From the NCBI RefSeq assembly GCF_024124545.1, contig NZ_JAMXSF010000027.1, forward strand, positions 1 to 46,819: 46,819 nucleotides of DNA, read 5' to 3'. The stretch comes from Pseudoalteromonas sp. XMcav2-N. GTDB lineage: Bacteria > Pseudomonadota > Gammaproteobacteria > Enterobacterales > Alteromonadaceae. Under the pieces are notes generated by a model, which was given only the letters and a program-made list of their open reading frames with translations, was not told the origin of the DNA and made no database searches. A program made the translations under genes and the position numbers. Shown here one piece after another: positions 8,119 through 14,966 of the stretch (its first letter is position 1; the number at the start of each line of letters is the position of its first letter).

Positions 8119-9408
8119 GTGATTAAATTAAATTACGAACACTTTGTTTCTGGATTTTTCCTGATAGTCTGGTTGCTGTTTGCCTTGCTCAGCACCGCAC
8201 TGCTGCTCAGCCTTGGTAGTGGCTGGCTGGGCGTGCTTACCAACTGTGTTGTGGTACTTTGCCCCGCTGCGCTACTGCTACACAGCATTAAAACCCGCGT
8301 TGTTCAGCCCTTTTATCATCTGACTAACACAGTCGAGGCCATGCGCTTAGAGGATTATGGGCAACGGTTTTATACGCGCGATCAAAGCGGCATTCTGGCT
8401 CAGCTACAAACAGAAACCAGTCAACTGTGTGAGCATTTGCAGGCATATAAATCGGCGCGGGATCATCAGGCCATCTTGCTGTTTCGGCTGATTGAACAAC
8501 TGCCTAGTCCCATTGTCGTGTTTGATGAAAGTAATGCTCTGGTTCATGCCAACGAGGCCTTCTCAAACTGGACTGGCAAACCCTGGCAAACGCAACGACT
8601 AACCAGGGCACACCAGTTTAGCTTGGTACAGTCTAATGATCAGTGGCAATTCAGTCATCCATCACTGGCTCAGCAATGGCAGATCCGTCAAAGCCAGATC
8701 CCTATTAATGACAGTCATGCCCACTTATTAATCCTCACCGATGTACAGTCGGTGGTGAGTCAGGCGCAGCGTGACGCCTGGCAAAAGATGATCCGTATTC
8801 TGAGCCATGAGATCCACAACTCACTCTCCCCCATCAAGTCATTGGCACAGACATTACAAACCCTGGAGCCAGGTAAAGGCACTCAGGCTGATTTCGAGCA
8901 GGCCTTGATGGTGATTGTACAGCGCAGCGATGGGCTGATGTCGTTCGTTAATCGCTATGCCAGTGTTGCAAGACAGCACCAGCTAGACCCCAAAGTGATC
9001 ACCATAAGCGCCCTGCTGACTCCAATGCAGGCTTTATATGAGCCGCGGGTTTGCTGTACAGTTGAACAAGAATTCACACTACCAGTAGATGTCAGCCTGA
9101 TGGAGCAAGTGCTGATTAATTTGATTACCAATGCGCTTGAGGCCGGTGTACAGACGGCTGCTGTCACCATTACTGCCAGTAAAACAGCACAATACGCCTT
9201 TATTGATATTCTGGATGAGGGTCAGGGCATTAGTAATCCCGATAACCTGTTTGTGCCTTTTTATACCACCAAAGCAAATGGCAAAGGCATTGGGCTGGTA
9301 CTGTGTAAAAACATTATTGAGCAGCACAACGGTCGCCTGACACTGGTTAATCGCACTGACAGTTCCGGTGCCAGAGCCCGTATTCAGCTGCCATTGGCTC
9401 AGAGTTGA
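8119..9408 (+). CDS. Membrane histidine kinase, partner of the sigma-54 regulator
   Basis: A 429-residue kinase with two closely spaced N-terminal membrane segments (about 10-33 and 36-55) and almost no periplasmic loop. A HAMP-like linker and a PAS-like region (LIEQLPSPIVVFDESNALVHANEAF) follow. The HisKA box is LSHEIHNSLSPIKSL, and the ATPase domain has N box LINLITNALEA, G1 DEGQGIS and G2 GKGIGL. Lack of a sensor loop suggests sensing in the membrane or cytoplasm, as in kinases that respond to envelope-active compounds. Start GTG lies 2 bp after the regulator stop. The last gene of the unit, it ends 8 bp from the converging lipocalin gene. Confidence 0.9.
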   Translation: MIKLNYEHFVSGFFLIVWLLFALLSTALLLSLGSGWLGVLTNCVVVLCPAALLLHSIKTRVVQPFYHLTNTVEAMRLEDYGQRFYTRDQSGILAQLQTETSQLCEHLQAYKSARDHQAILLFRLIEQLPSPIVVFDESNALVHANEAFSNWTGKPWQTQRLTRAHQFSLVQSNDQWQFSHPSLAQQWQIRQSQIPINDSHAHLLILTDVQSVVSQAQRDAWQKMIRILSHEIHNSLSPIKSLAQTLQTLEPGKGTQADFEQALMVIVQRSDGLMSFVNRYASVARQHQLDPKVITISALLTPMQALYEPRVCCTVEQEFTLPVDVSLMEQVLINLITNALEAGVQTAAVTITASKTAQYAFIDILDEGQGISNPDNLFVPFYTTKANGKGIGLVLCKNIIEQHNGRLTLVNRTDSSGARARIQLPLAQS

Positions 9409-9416
9409 GAAAGATA

Positions 9417-9929
9417 TTACTGCTCAACAAAAATCAGTGACTTGGTATCAAAGCCACGTTCTGAGGCCATACTGACAAACTTGTCGATAATGGCCTGATC
9501 TACTTCCGGAGTTCTTGAGAGCAGCCACAGAAAGTCGGTATCGGGGCCAGATACAAATGCATACTGGTAATTTTGATGGTCCAGCTCAAACACCACATAG
9601 GCACCGTAAAACGGACCAAAAAACGAGACCTTCAGATAGGCTTCATCGTCCTGGTTGACAAAAAACGCTTTGCCCTCGGCTTCGCGCCACTGATTTTCTT
9701 CGGCGTTAAAGCCACGATTAATGACCTTTACGCCGCCATCTTCACGCATACTGTATTGCGCCGTTACACGAGAAAGTCCGCGTTCGAAGGAATGATCCAG
9801 TCTGGCAATTTCATACCACTTACCAAGGTAACGGTTCAGCTCAAAATTATTAACGGGCTGCACGCCCTGTGGCATACCCAGACAACTGCTGAGAATAAAC
9901 GCCATCATGATAATTAGCAGTGTTTTCAA
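9417..9929 (-). CDS. blc: Outer-membrane lipocalin (Blc type)
   Basis: A 170-residue lipoprotein lipocalin. The signal peptide ends in LSSC (Cys 16) and the mature part has the lipocalin motif YLGKWYEIARLDHSFERG, then VTAQYSMREDGGVKVINRG and the conserved WLLSRTPEV near the end, all as in bacterial Blc. These proteins bind fatty acids or lysophospholipids at the outer membrane. The frame is open further upstream, but a TTG at 9929 with AAGGAA in front gives exactly the signal peptide (KTLLIIMMAF), so it is chosen. The frameshifted small membrane gene lies just upstream on the same strand. Confidence 0.88.
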   Translation of the reverse strand: MKTLLIIMMAFILSSCLGMPQGVQPVNNFELNRYLGKWYEIARLDHSFERGLSRVTAQYSMREDGGVKVINRGFNAEENQWREAEGKAFFVNQDDEAYLKVSFFGPFYGAYVVFELDHQNYQYAFVSGPDTDFLWLLSRTPEVDQAIIDKFVSMASERGFDTKSLIFVEQ

Positions 9930-9984
9930 TGTGTGTTCCTTGTATAACCTAATGCAGGTAGTACGATCAGGAAATAGCGCAGGT

Positions 9985-10234
9985 TCACTGCTTTGTGCGC
10001 TTTTTTCGACGTTCCGCAATCCAGTAATACACATTGTAGCTGGCACCGGCAATGCAAATCAGAGCGATCAGTAAAGCCGGCACAAATATCAGCAACATAT
10101 TGGCTTTAAACCCGGCAATTGCTATAACGCAACAAATTGCACCTATGATAAGTTCAATGGCAACCGTTTCCCAGTCCAATCGTATTTGAGCGGCTGACTG
10201 TTTTCGCTGCGTAGTGATTTACTTTGAATCCCAT
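9985..10234 (-). pseudogene. Frameshifted small membrane protein gene
   Basis: A strong GGAGG (plus strand 10241-10245) with 6-nt spacing precedes ATG at 10234. That frame reads MGFKV and then stops after 26 codons. The second frame reads ITTQRKQSAAQIRLDWETVA and then two hydrophobic helices (LIIGAICCVIAIAGF and LLIFVPALLIALICIAG) and a basic end, KRTKQ. It has no good start of its own, only a TTG at 10179 without RBS. Removing one A from the AAA run near 10217 would join them into an 82-residue protein, and the length of 250 is 3n+1. The gene is of unknown function and may once have been cotranscribed with the lipocalin. Confidence 0.55.
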
Positions 10235-10302
10235 AACCGTCCTCCTTACTAACTGGTAACCACTATAACATAACTAACAGTCAGGAAAGTCCAGGGGGCT
10301 GG

Positions 10303-10400
10303 GATCCGTCAATCCCGTGTCGTTGCACGGGATCACAGAGGGAATGTCGAAATGACCGAGGGGATGTTGAGATCCGTCAATCCCTGCCCCCGAGCAGGGA
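10303..10400. repeat. REP-like hairpin cluster
   Basis: GATCCGTCAATCCC occurs at 10303-10316 and 10371-10384. Each copy opens a hairpin: ATCCCGTG/CACGGGAT (10312-10319 with 10326-10333) and TCCCTGC/GCAGGGA (10381-10387 with 10394-10400). The first hairpin runs into GGGATCACAGA (10329-10339), the reverse complement of the core repeated at 471-568. Paired hairpins of this type in an intergenic gap resemble a bacterial REP doublet. Confidence 0.65.
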
Positions 10401-10408
10401 AAGAACAA

Positions 10409-10744
10409 TCAGGCTTTTTTAACGAACTTAGCAGTCACCATCATTTCGCCTACGCCGTCGACCTTACAATCCAGTTCGTGGTCTTTTTTGTCCAGTACAC
10501 GGCGGACCAACGCTTTAGTACCAATTTTAATGACCTGAGAACTCCCTTTGATTTTCAGATCTTTAATTACGGTCACTTTATCGCCGTCGGCCAGCAAAGC
10601 ACCGTTCGCATCTTTCACTTTTACCACGTCGTCGTCATTGACTTCGTTAGGATTCCACTCATAGGCGCATTCTGGGCACACCAGGTTGCTTTGATCCTGA
10701 TAAACGTATTCAGAATTACATTTTGGGCAAGGAGGTAAAGACAT
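10409..10744 (-). CDS. yjdM: YjdM/PhnA-family zinc-ribbon protein
   Basis: A 111-residue cytoplasmic protein. The N-terminal zinc ribbon has CPKC (residues 6-9) and CPEC, and the C-terminal part carries the family pattern VKDANGALLADGDKVTVIKD, KGSSQVIKIGTK and VDGVGEMMVTAKFVKK. The length equals that of Escherichia coli YjdM (formerly PhnA), which, despite the older name, has no proven phosphonate role. RBS GGAGG lies just before the ATG. It is flanked downstream by the REP-like cluster. Single-gene transcription unit as far as seen. Confidence 0.9.
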   Translation of the reverse strand: MSLPPCPKCNSEYVYQDQSNLVCPECAYEWNPNEVNDDDVVKVKDANGALLADGDKVTVIKDLKIKGSSQVIKIGTKALVRRVLDKKDHELDCKVDGVGEMMVTAKFVKKA

Positions 10745-10859
10745 GCTTACTTACTACTTTTTGATTCATTTGGCTGCATAGTAATGGCTCAGTCCCAGAT
10801 GTGCCAGTACTAAGCCAATATTTATTGATTTAGTGCAGCCATAAATAATATAACTGGCC

Positions 10860-11729
10860 TTACAGAGTGGTTTTAGCATGCTCAATCACTGTGTCGACTC
10901 TGGCAGGCAAGATGCCACGTTTGGTCGTACACAAATATATAGTTTCACTCACCGGATGAGCGAGCGTATGCACCTTTATCTGCTCATGCCTGGCAAATGC
11001 CTCAACTGCGTAGGCAGGCAAAACAGTAAACCCCAAACCCCGGCTCACAGGCTCCAAAATCAGGCTTATCTGGTTAGAAAACCCTTTGCGCTCAAATTCA
11101 CTACAGTGCCGGAACTGCATGTAATTAGCGCTGAGCAATAGCTCGGCATGATGTGCACCATCGGGGTGATCAATAAAGCCCAACGATAACAACATTTCCC
11201 AGTCTGGCTGATTTACCTCAGCGGGTGTCACCAATAATAAAGGTTCTGTGGCGATCACCTCGCTGATGATATCGGCCGATTTTGCCTGCACTGTTGTGAA
11301 ACCTATATCTGCATCGCCACCAGCCACGGCTTTTTCAATGGCCTGATTAGGTGCAAACCTGTGGTCGATTATAAGTTTAGGGTGACACGCCTGTAGTGCC
11401 AACAAATGTGGATACAACCGAAGCCCCACACTGCCCGGTGACATCACTTTGACTTCCCCCTCAAAAGCCGGATCTTCTCCTATACCAACCTCAAGATCCG
11501 ATAAGCTTTGCAGTATGTGTTGTGCCTGTATACGCAGTCGTTTGCCAGCTTCTGTCAGCACCACTTGTTTGCTGTCACGCAGCAGCAAAGGAACACCCAA
11601 ATGCGCTTCGAGCTTCTGCACATGCTGGCTCACACCCGATTGCGTCATATGCAGCTGCTCAGCCGTTCTCGTGAAGTGTTCGACTTCGGCAAGGGTACAA
11701 AATGTTCGTAGCCAGCTGTTATTTATCAT
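10860..11729 (-). CDS. LysR-family regulator
   Basis: A 289-residue LysR-type regulator. The winged helix-turn-helix is at residues 5-62 (FTRTAEQLHMTQSGVSQHVQKLEAHLGVPL), followed by a periplasmic-binding-protein-like effector domain. It diverges from a glyoxalase-fold gene (11824); the 94-bp gap holds the dyad TTATCGAGATAA (11742-11753). By the usual LysR arrangement it probably controls that gene and itself. The inducer is unknown. Confidence 0.87.
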   Translation of the reverse strand: MINNSWLRTFCTLAEVEHFTRTAEQLHMTQSGVSQHVQKLEAHLGVPLLLRDSKQVVLTEAGKRLRIQAQHILQSLSDLEVGIGEDPAFEGEVKVMSPGSVGLRLYPHLLALQACHPKLIIDHRFAPNQAIEKAVAGGDADIGFTTVQAKSADIISEVIATEPLLLVTPAEVNQPDWEMLLSLGFIDHPDGAHHAELLLSANYMQFRHCSEFERKGFSNQISLILEPVSRGLGFTVLPAYAVEAFARHEQIKVHTLAHPVSETIYLCTTKRGILPARVDTVIEHAKTTL

Positions 11730-11741
11730 TACAAAATATGT

Positions 11742-11753
11742 TTATCGAGATAA
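11742..11753. promoter_or_regulatory. Dyad in LysR/VOC divergent promoter
   Basis: TTATC-GA-GATAA is a symmetrical 12-mer in an AT-rich gap between the LysR gene and its divergent neighbour. A LysR-type operator is plausible by position only. Confidence 0.35.
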
Positions 11754-11823
11754 TTTTTAATAATTTTACTTGATGATTGAGTGTTTGTAACCTGTTCATC
11801 ATTCAAACAGAGGAGAGTATTCT

Positions 11824-12330
11824 ATGAGCCAGGTTTACCCACGTAATTTTTCGCATATCGGCATTTCGGTCCCCGACCTGGAGAAAGCCGTTGAGTTTTA
11901 TACTCAGGTAATGGGCTGGTATGTCATTATGGCACCGACTGAAATTATTGAAGATGACAGCGCCATAGGTGAAATGTGCACCGACGTATTTGGTCCGGGC
12001 TGGAAACGCTTTCGCATAGCGCACCTGTCTACCGGCGATCGCATTGGCGTCGAATTATTTCAGTTCGACAATCAAACCAACCCCGACAACAATTTCGAAT
12101 ACTGGAAAACCGGCGTTTTTCATTTCTGTGTGCAAGACCCCGATGTAGAAGGGCTGGCGGATAAAATAGTGGCCGCAGGTGGTAAAAGGCGTATGGAAAA
12201 ACCCCGCTATTACTACCCGGGCGAAAAACCTTATCGCATGATTTATATGGAAGACCCGTTTGGTAACATAGTCGAGATATACAGCCACAGCTATGAGTTG
12301 ATTTACAGCGCAGGCGCCTATCAGGAATAA
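11824..12330 (+). CDS. VOC-superfamily (glyoxalase-like) metalloenzyme
   Basis: A 168-residue vicinal-oxygen-chelate protein with two beta-alpha-beta modules. The metal ligands expected of glyoxalase I are all in place: His 11 (FSHIGISV), Glu 77 (IGVELFQF), His 100 (GVFHFCV) and Glu 151 (GNIVEIYSH). An active metalloenzyme such as a lactoylglutathione lyase relative is therefore likely, though the substrate cannot be read. AGGAGAG before ATG 11824 is a good RBS. Divergent from and probably regulated by the LysR gene. Confidence 0.87.
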   Translation: MSQVYPRNFSHIGISVPDLEKAVEFYTQVMGWYVIMAPTEIIEDDSAIGEMCTDVFGPGWKRFRIAHLSTGDRIGVELFQFDNQTNPDNNFEYWKTGVFHFCVQDPDVEGLADKIVAAGGKRRMEKPRYYYPGEKPYRMIYMEDPFGNIVEIYSHSYELIYSAGAYQE

Positions 12331-12336
12331 CAATTT

Positions 12337-12361
12337 GCAGGGCTGAACCTGCCGGCCCTGC
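12337..12361. terminator. Hairpin between converging genes
   Basis: GCAGGGC (12337-12343) pairs with GCCCTGC (12355-12361), directly after the VOC gene and touching the stop of the converging small gene. There is no long T-run, so its role as a terminator is plausible but not certain. Confidence 0.4.
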
Positions 12362-12556
12362 TTACTTACCGGCTTGCTTGTTGGCGCCCCAAAGCGCAAC
12401 GCTCAGCGCCATGCCAGCTCCAGCGCACGGAGCAATGGTAAAAGCCAGAATGTCAAATGCGACCCCAAAAGTCACCCCCATTGCCGTACCGACCCCTGCA
12501 CCAACCGCAATGTACAGGCCCGGGTGAGGTCCTGATTCGACTTGCTTGTCTGCCAT
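12362..12556 (-). CDS. Small glycine-rich membrane protein
   Basis: 64 residues: a polar start MADKQVESGPHPG, then a Gly/Ala-rich hydrophobic hairpin (YIAVGAGVGTAMGVTFGVAF and ILAFTIAPCAGAGMALSVAL) and a short basic end. The GxxxG spacing resembles glycine-zipper proteins. AAGGAAATA precedes the ATG. Function unknown; neighbours give no hint. Confidence 0.6.
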   Translation of the reverse strand: MADKQVESGPHPGLYIAVGAGVGTAMGVTFGVAFDILAFTIAPCAGAGMALSVALWGANKQAGK

Positions 12557-12620
12557 ATTTATTTCCTTATTCTACGTCTGAGTTGGTTTAATTTTATACA
12601 CACACGCAGGCACAGTACAA

Positions 12621-12635
12621 TACAAAATTGTATGC
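12621..12635 (+). promoter_or_regulatory. 15-bp motif upstream of OmpR-type regulator gene
   Basis: TACAAAATTGTATGC contains the near-palindrome ATACAAAATTGTAT with its left neighbour base. The identical 15-mer occurs in reverse orientation at 14870-14884, before the DUF1800 operon. It lies 58 bp before the regulator ATG, an operator-like position. Confidence 0.5.
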
Positions 12636-12692
12636 CAACCCAAGGCAAAAATGCGATATGCTTTAACTGAGTGACGACAACCTCAGGTTTGT

Positions 12693-13376
12693 ATGCATAT
12701 TTTATTAGTTGAAGACGACCCGGATACCGCCGATTTTATCTGTGCAGGACTGACACAGCACAATGCCCGTGTACAGCATTGCGACAACGCAGAACAAGCC
12801 ATGTTGAGCGCGTCTGCTACTTCTTTTGATGTCATCATTTTCGACCGCCTGTTACCTAATATGGATGGTCTGGACGCGGTCAGGGTTTTACGCGCCAGCA
12901 AAGTTACAACCCCCATTATTATGCTCACAGCACTGAGCGATACAGCCGATCGGGTCGCCGGGCTCGAAGCCGGAGCCGATGATTATCTGGTTAAACCCTT
13001 TGCATTTGCTGAACTGTATGCTCGTTTAAAAGCCCTGGCCAGACGCCAGCCCTTACGCGCTGATACGCAAGAGTTATTTTTGGGCGAGCTCACGCTCAAC
13101 CGCACTTCCCGTCAGGTGATAAGAGCAGGGCAAGAAATAGAACTGATGCCCAAAGAGTACCAGATACTTGAATATATGATGCAAAACCCGGAACAGCTGA
13201 TCACCAAAACTATGCTGCTGGAACAAGTCTGGGGGTTTAGCTTCGACCCCAAAACCAGCTTAGTGCAAACCCATGTCAGCCGGCTGCGCAACAAACTGGA
13301 TAAACCTTTTGCCTTTGACATGATCAAAACCATTCGCGGCAGCGGATACCTGCTGACAGGCCAGTCTGATGATTAA
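12693..13376 (+). CDS. OmpR/PhoB-family response regulator
   Basis: A 227-residue regulator with a receiver domain (acidic pair D8-D9, phospho-acceptor D51 in IIFDRLLPNMDG, Lys in DDYLVKPF) and a C-terminal winged helix (LMPKEYQILEYMMQNPEQL, HVSRLRNKLDKPF, TIRGSGYLL). It resembles the QseB/PmrA/CusR branch. The stop overlaps the kinase start by 8 bp, so the pair is cotranslated. The 15-bp motif at 12621 and its copy at 14870 suggest autoregulation and control of the DUF1800/DUF1501 operon. Confidence 0.92.
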   Translation: MHILLVEDDPDTADFICAGLTQHNARVQHCDNAEQAMLSASATSFDVIIFDRLLPNMDGLDAVRVLRASKVTTPIIMLTALSDTADRVAGLEAGADDYLVKPFAFAELYARLKALARRQPLRADTQELFLGELTLNRTSRQVIRAGQEIELMPKEYQILEYMMQNPEQLITKTMLLEQVWGFSFDPKTSLVQTHVSRLRNKLDKPFAFDMIKTIRGSGYLLTGQSDD

Positions 13377-14751
13377 CCGTTATCACCTGACACAAACGAC
13401 CCTGGTGGGTGGCACACTTTGGGCAGGCATGCTGTTGCTGCTATGGATCATCAGTCAGTTACTTGTTTGGCAGGACAAACAGGAGCAGCAGAGCGAATTT
13501 AGCGAGTTTCTGGCTGAAGTTAAGATAATGCTCGATGAGCACGGCCTTGAGCACGTGTTGCAAGAGTTCGAACTGGATGAGGACGTGATCTGGTCCGACA
13601 CCGAGGCACGGGCACATCTGCTTGATGACGGCTGGCTGGTTGCCATATATGAGCAGGACAAGCTACTTTTTGGCGCCAGCACAGAGCTAAGCGTTGCAAC
13701 CTCTGCACAATGGCAAAATGTTTCTTTTGATGAAGAAGGCGACATAGAACTGCTGTCTGCCAGGCTCGATTTACCCGATGGCTTACATATTGATTACTGG
13801 CAAAAACGCGACGACATGCATGCTCAAAAAGCCGAGTTTTATGAGCAGCTCTTAGGGTGGTTTGCTCTGTTGAGCCTGCCGTTCACTTTGGCTGTGATTG
13901 TATGGCTGCAGCTCAAACGAACCCGCCCGCTAGAGGATTTATCGGCTCAGTTGGCAAAAGTGGCACACTCACCCGATTCAAAACGCACTGAAGTCTCTAC
14001 CTCTCACCCCGATATTTTGGCGCTCAGCCTTGCTATTAACCAGATGTTGGACGAAATAACCCGCCTGCACGGCAATATGAAAACCATGTCAGTGGGCATT
14101 GCTCACGACCTGAAAACCCCTTTATCGCGAATTTCCAACCGTCTGCAAAGCATGTATCAGGAACTCGACGACACGGCTGCACTGCAAGGCCATATTGATA
14201 AAGCAAGCAGTGAGCTGGCTCAGGTCATCAATACATTTAACAATCTGGTGCGACTCAATGCCATTGAGTCGGGCAAACATATACAGGGCTTTAAAACGTT
14301 TGATTTGTCGGCATTACTCGATGAACTGGCACAAAGCTACCTGCCCGTCTTTGAAGACAGTGGCCGCCGTTTTGATGTATCCATTGTGCCATTAGTACAC
14401 TGCCATGGCGACAAAGACCTGTTGGGCCAACTGATCTGTAATTTGTTGGAAAACGCGCTGGAGCATAGTCATGAACAGTCGCATGTCTGGCTGAGGCTAC
14501 AAAGTCATACCGACAGCGCCCTGCTACAAATTGGTGACGATGGCCCCGGGATCCCGCAAGGCGACCAGCACAAAGTCTTTGATAAGTTCTATCGTGCTGA
14601 TATCAGCCGTGCCCGCCCTGGTAACGGCCTTGGGCTAAGCATAGTGCAGGCCATTTGCGACGTACATAAAGCACAGCTTTGCCTGCTTGAACAACAGCCC
14701 GGTGCCGTATTTAATATTGAGATCCCCACACGCTCTGCACGGAGTGATTAG
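13369..14751 (+). CDS. Membrane sensor histidine kinase of the OmpR-type pair
   Basis: A 460-residue kinase. One membrane segment (about 13-32), an unusually acidic periplasmic sensor of about 125 residues (LDEHGLEHVLQEFELDEDVI and similar), a second segment (about 160-180), a HAMP-like region, HisKA box VGIAHDLKTPLSRISNRL, N box LICNLLENALEHS, G1 IGDDGPGIP and G2 GNGLGLSIVQA. The many Asp and Glu residues in the sensor could bind divalent metal or cationic ligands, which is inference. It overlaps the regulator gene by 8 bp. Confidence 0.9.
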   Translation: MINRYHLTQTTLVGGTLWAGMLLLLWIISQLLVWQDKQEQQSEFSEFLAEVKIMLDEHGLEHVLQEFELDEDVIWSDTEARAHLLDDGWLVAIYEQDKLLFGASTELSVATSAQWQNVSFDEEGDIELLSARLDLPDGLHIDYWQKRDDMHAQKAEFYEQLLGWFALLSLPFTLAVIVWLQLKRTRPLEDLSAQLAKVAHSPDSKRTEVSTSHPDILALSLAINQMLDEITRLHGNMKTMSVGIAHDLKTPLSRISNRLQSMYQELDDTAALQGHIDKASSELAQVINTFNNLVRLNAIESGKHIQGFKTFDLSALLDELAQSYLPVFEDSGRRFDVSIVPLVHCHGDKDLLGQLICNLLENALEHSHEQSHVWLRLQSHTDSALLQIGDDGPGIPQGDQHKVFDKFYRADISRARPGNGLGLSIVQAICDVHKAQLCLLEQQPGAVFNIEIPTRSARSD

Positions 14752-14869
14752 TTATAGCTGATGTAAGTCACTTATTTACCGCCAAAGCACACTTCGCTAT
14801 TTGGTCACCCCCGCCCCCGAGCCACCAAGCGTAGCGAAAGAGCCAAATTGAACTGAGGCGTTGCCAGTA

Positions 14870-14884
14870 GCATACAATTTTGTA
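14870..14884 (-). promoter_or_regulatory. Second copy of the 15-bp motif, before the DUF1800 operon
   Basis: GCATACAATTTTGTA is the exact reverse complement of 12621-12635. It is 83 bp upstream of the DUF1800 ATG. Just downstream, GTATG repeats 11 bp apart (14893 and 14904), the spacing used by OmpR-family dimers. Taken together this is a candidate operator of the neighbouring regulator. Confidence 0.5.
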
Positions 14885-14966
14885 AAAAAGCCGTATGGCA
14901 ACTGTATGACCGTTTTGGTGCGTTTCGCTCTAGACTTAATCTATTCCTAAGTAAGAGAGTGAAATC

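Noticed and set aside
10352..10738. 128-codon plus-strand frame opposite the YjdM gene
   Set aside because: It is the antisense shadow of a clearly recognised zinc-ribbon protein.
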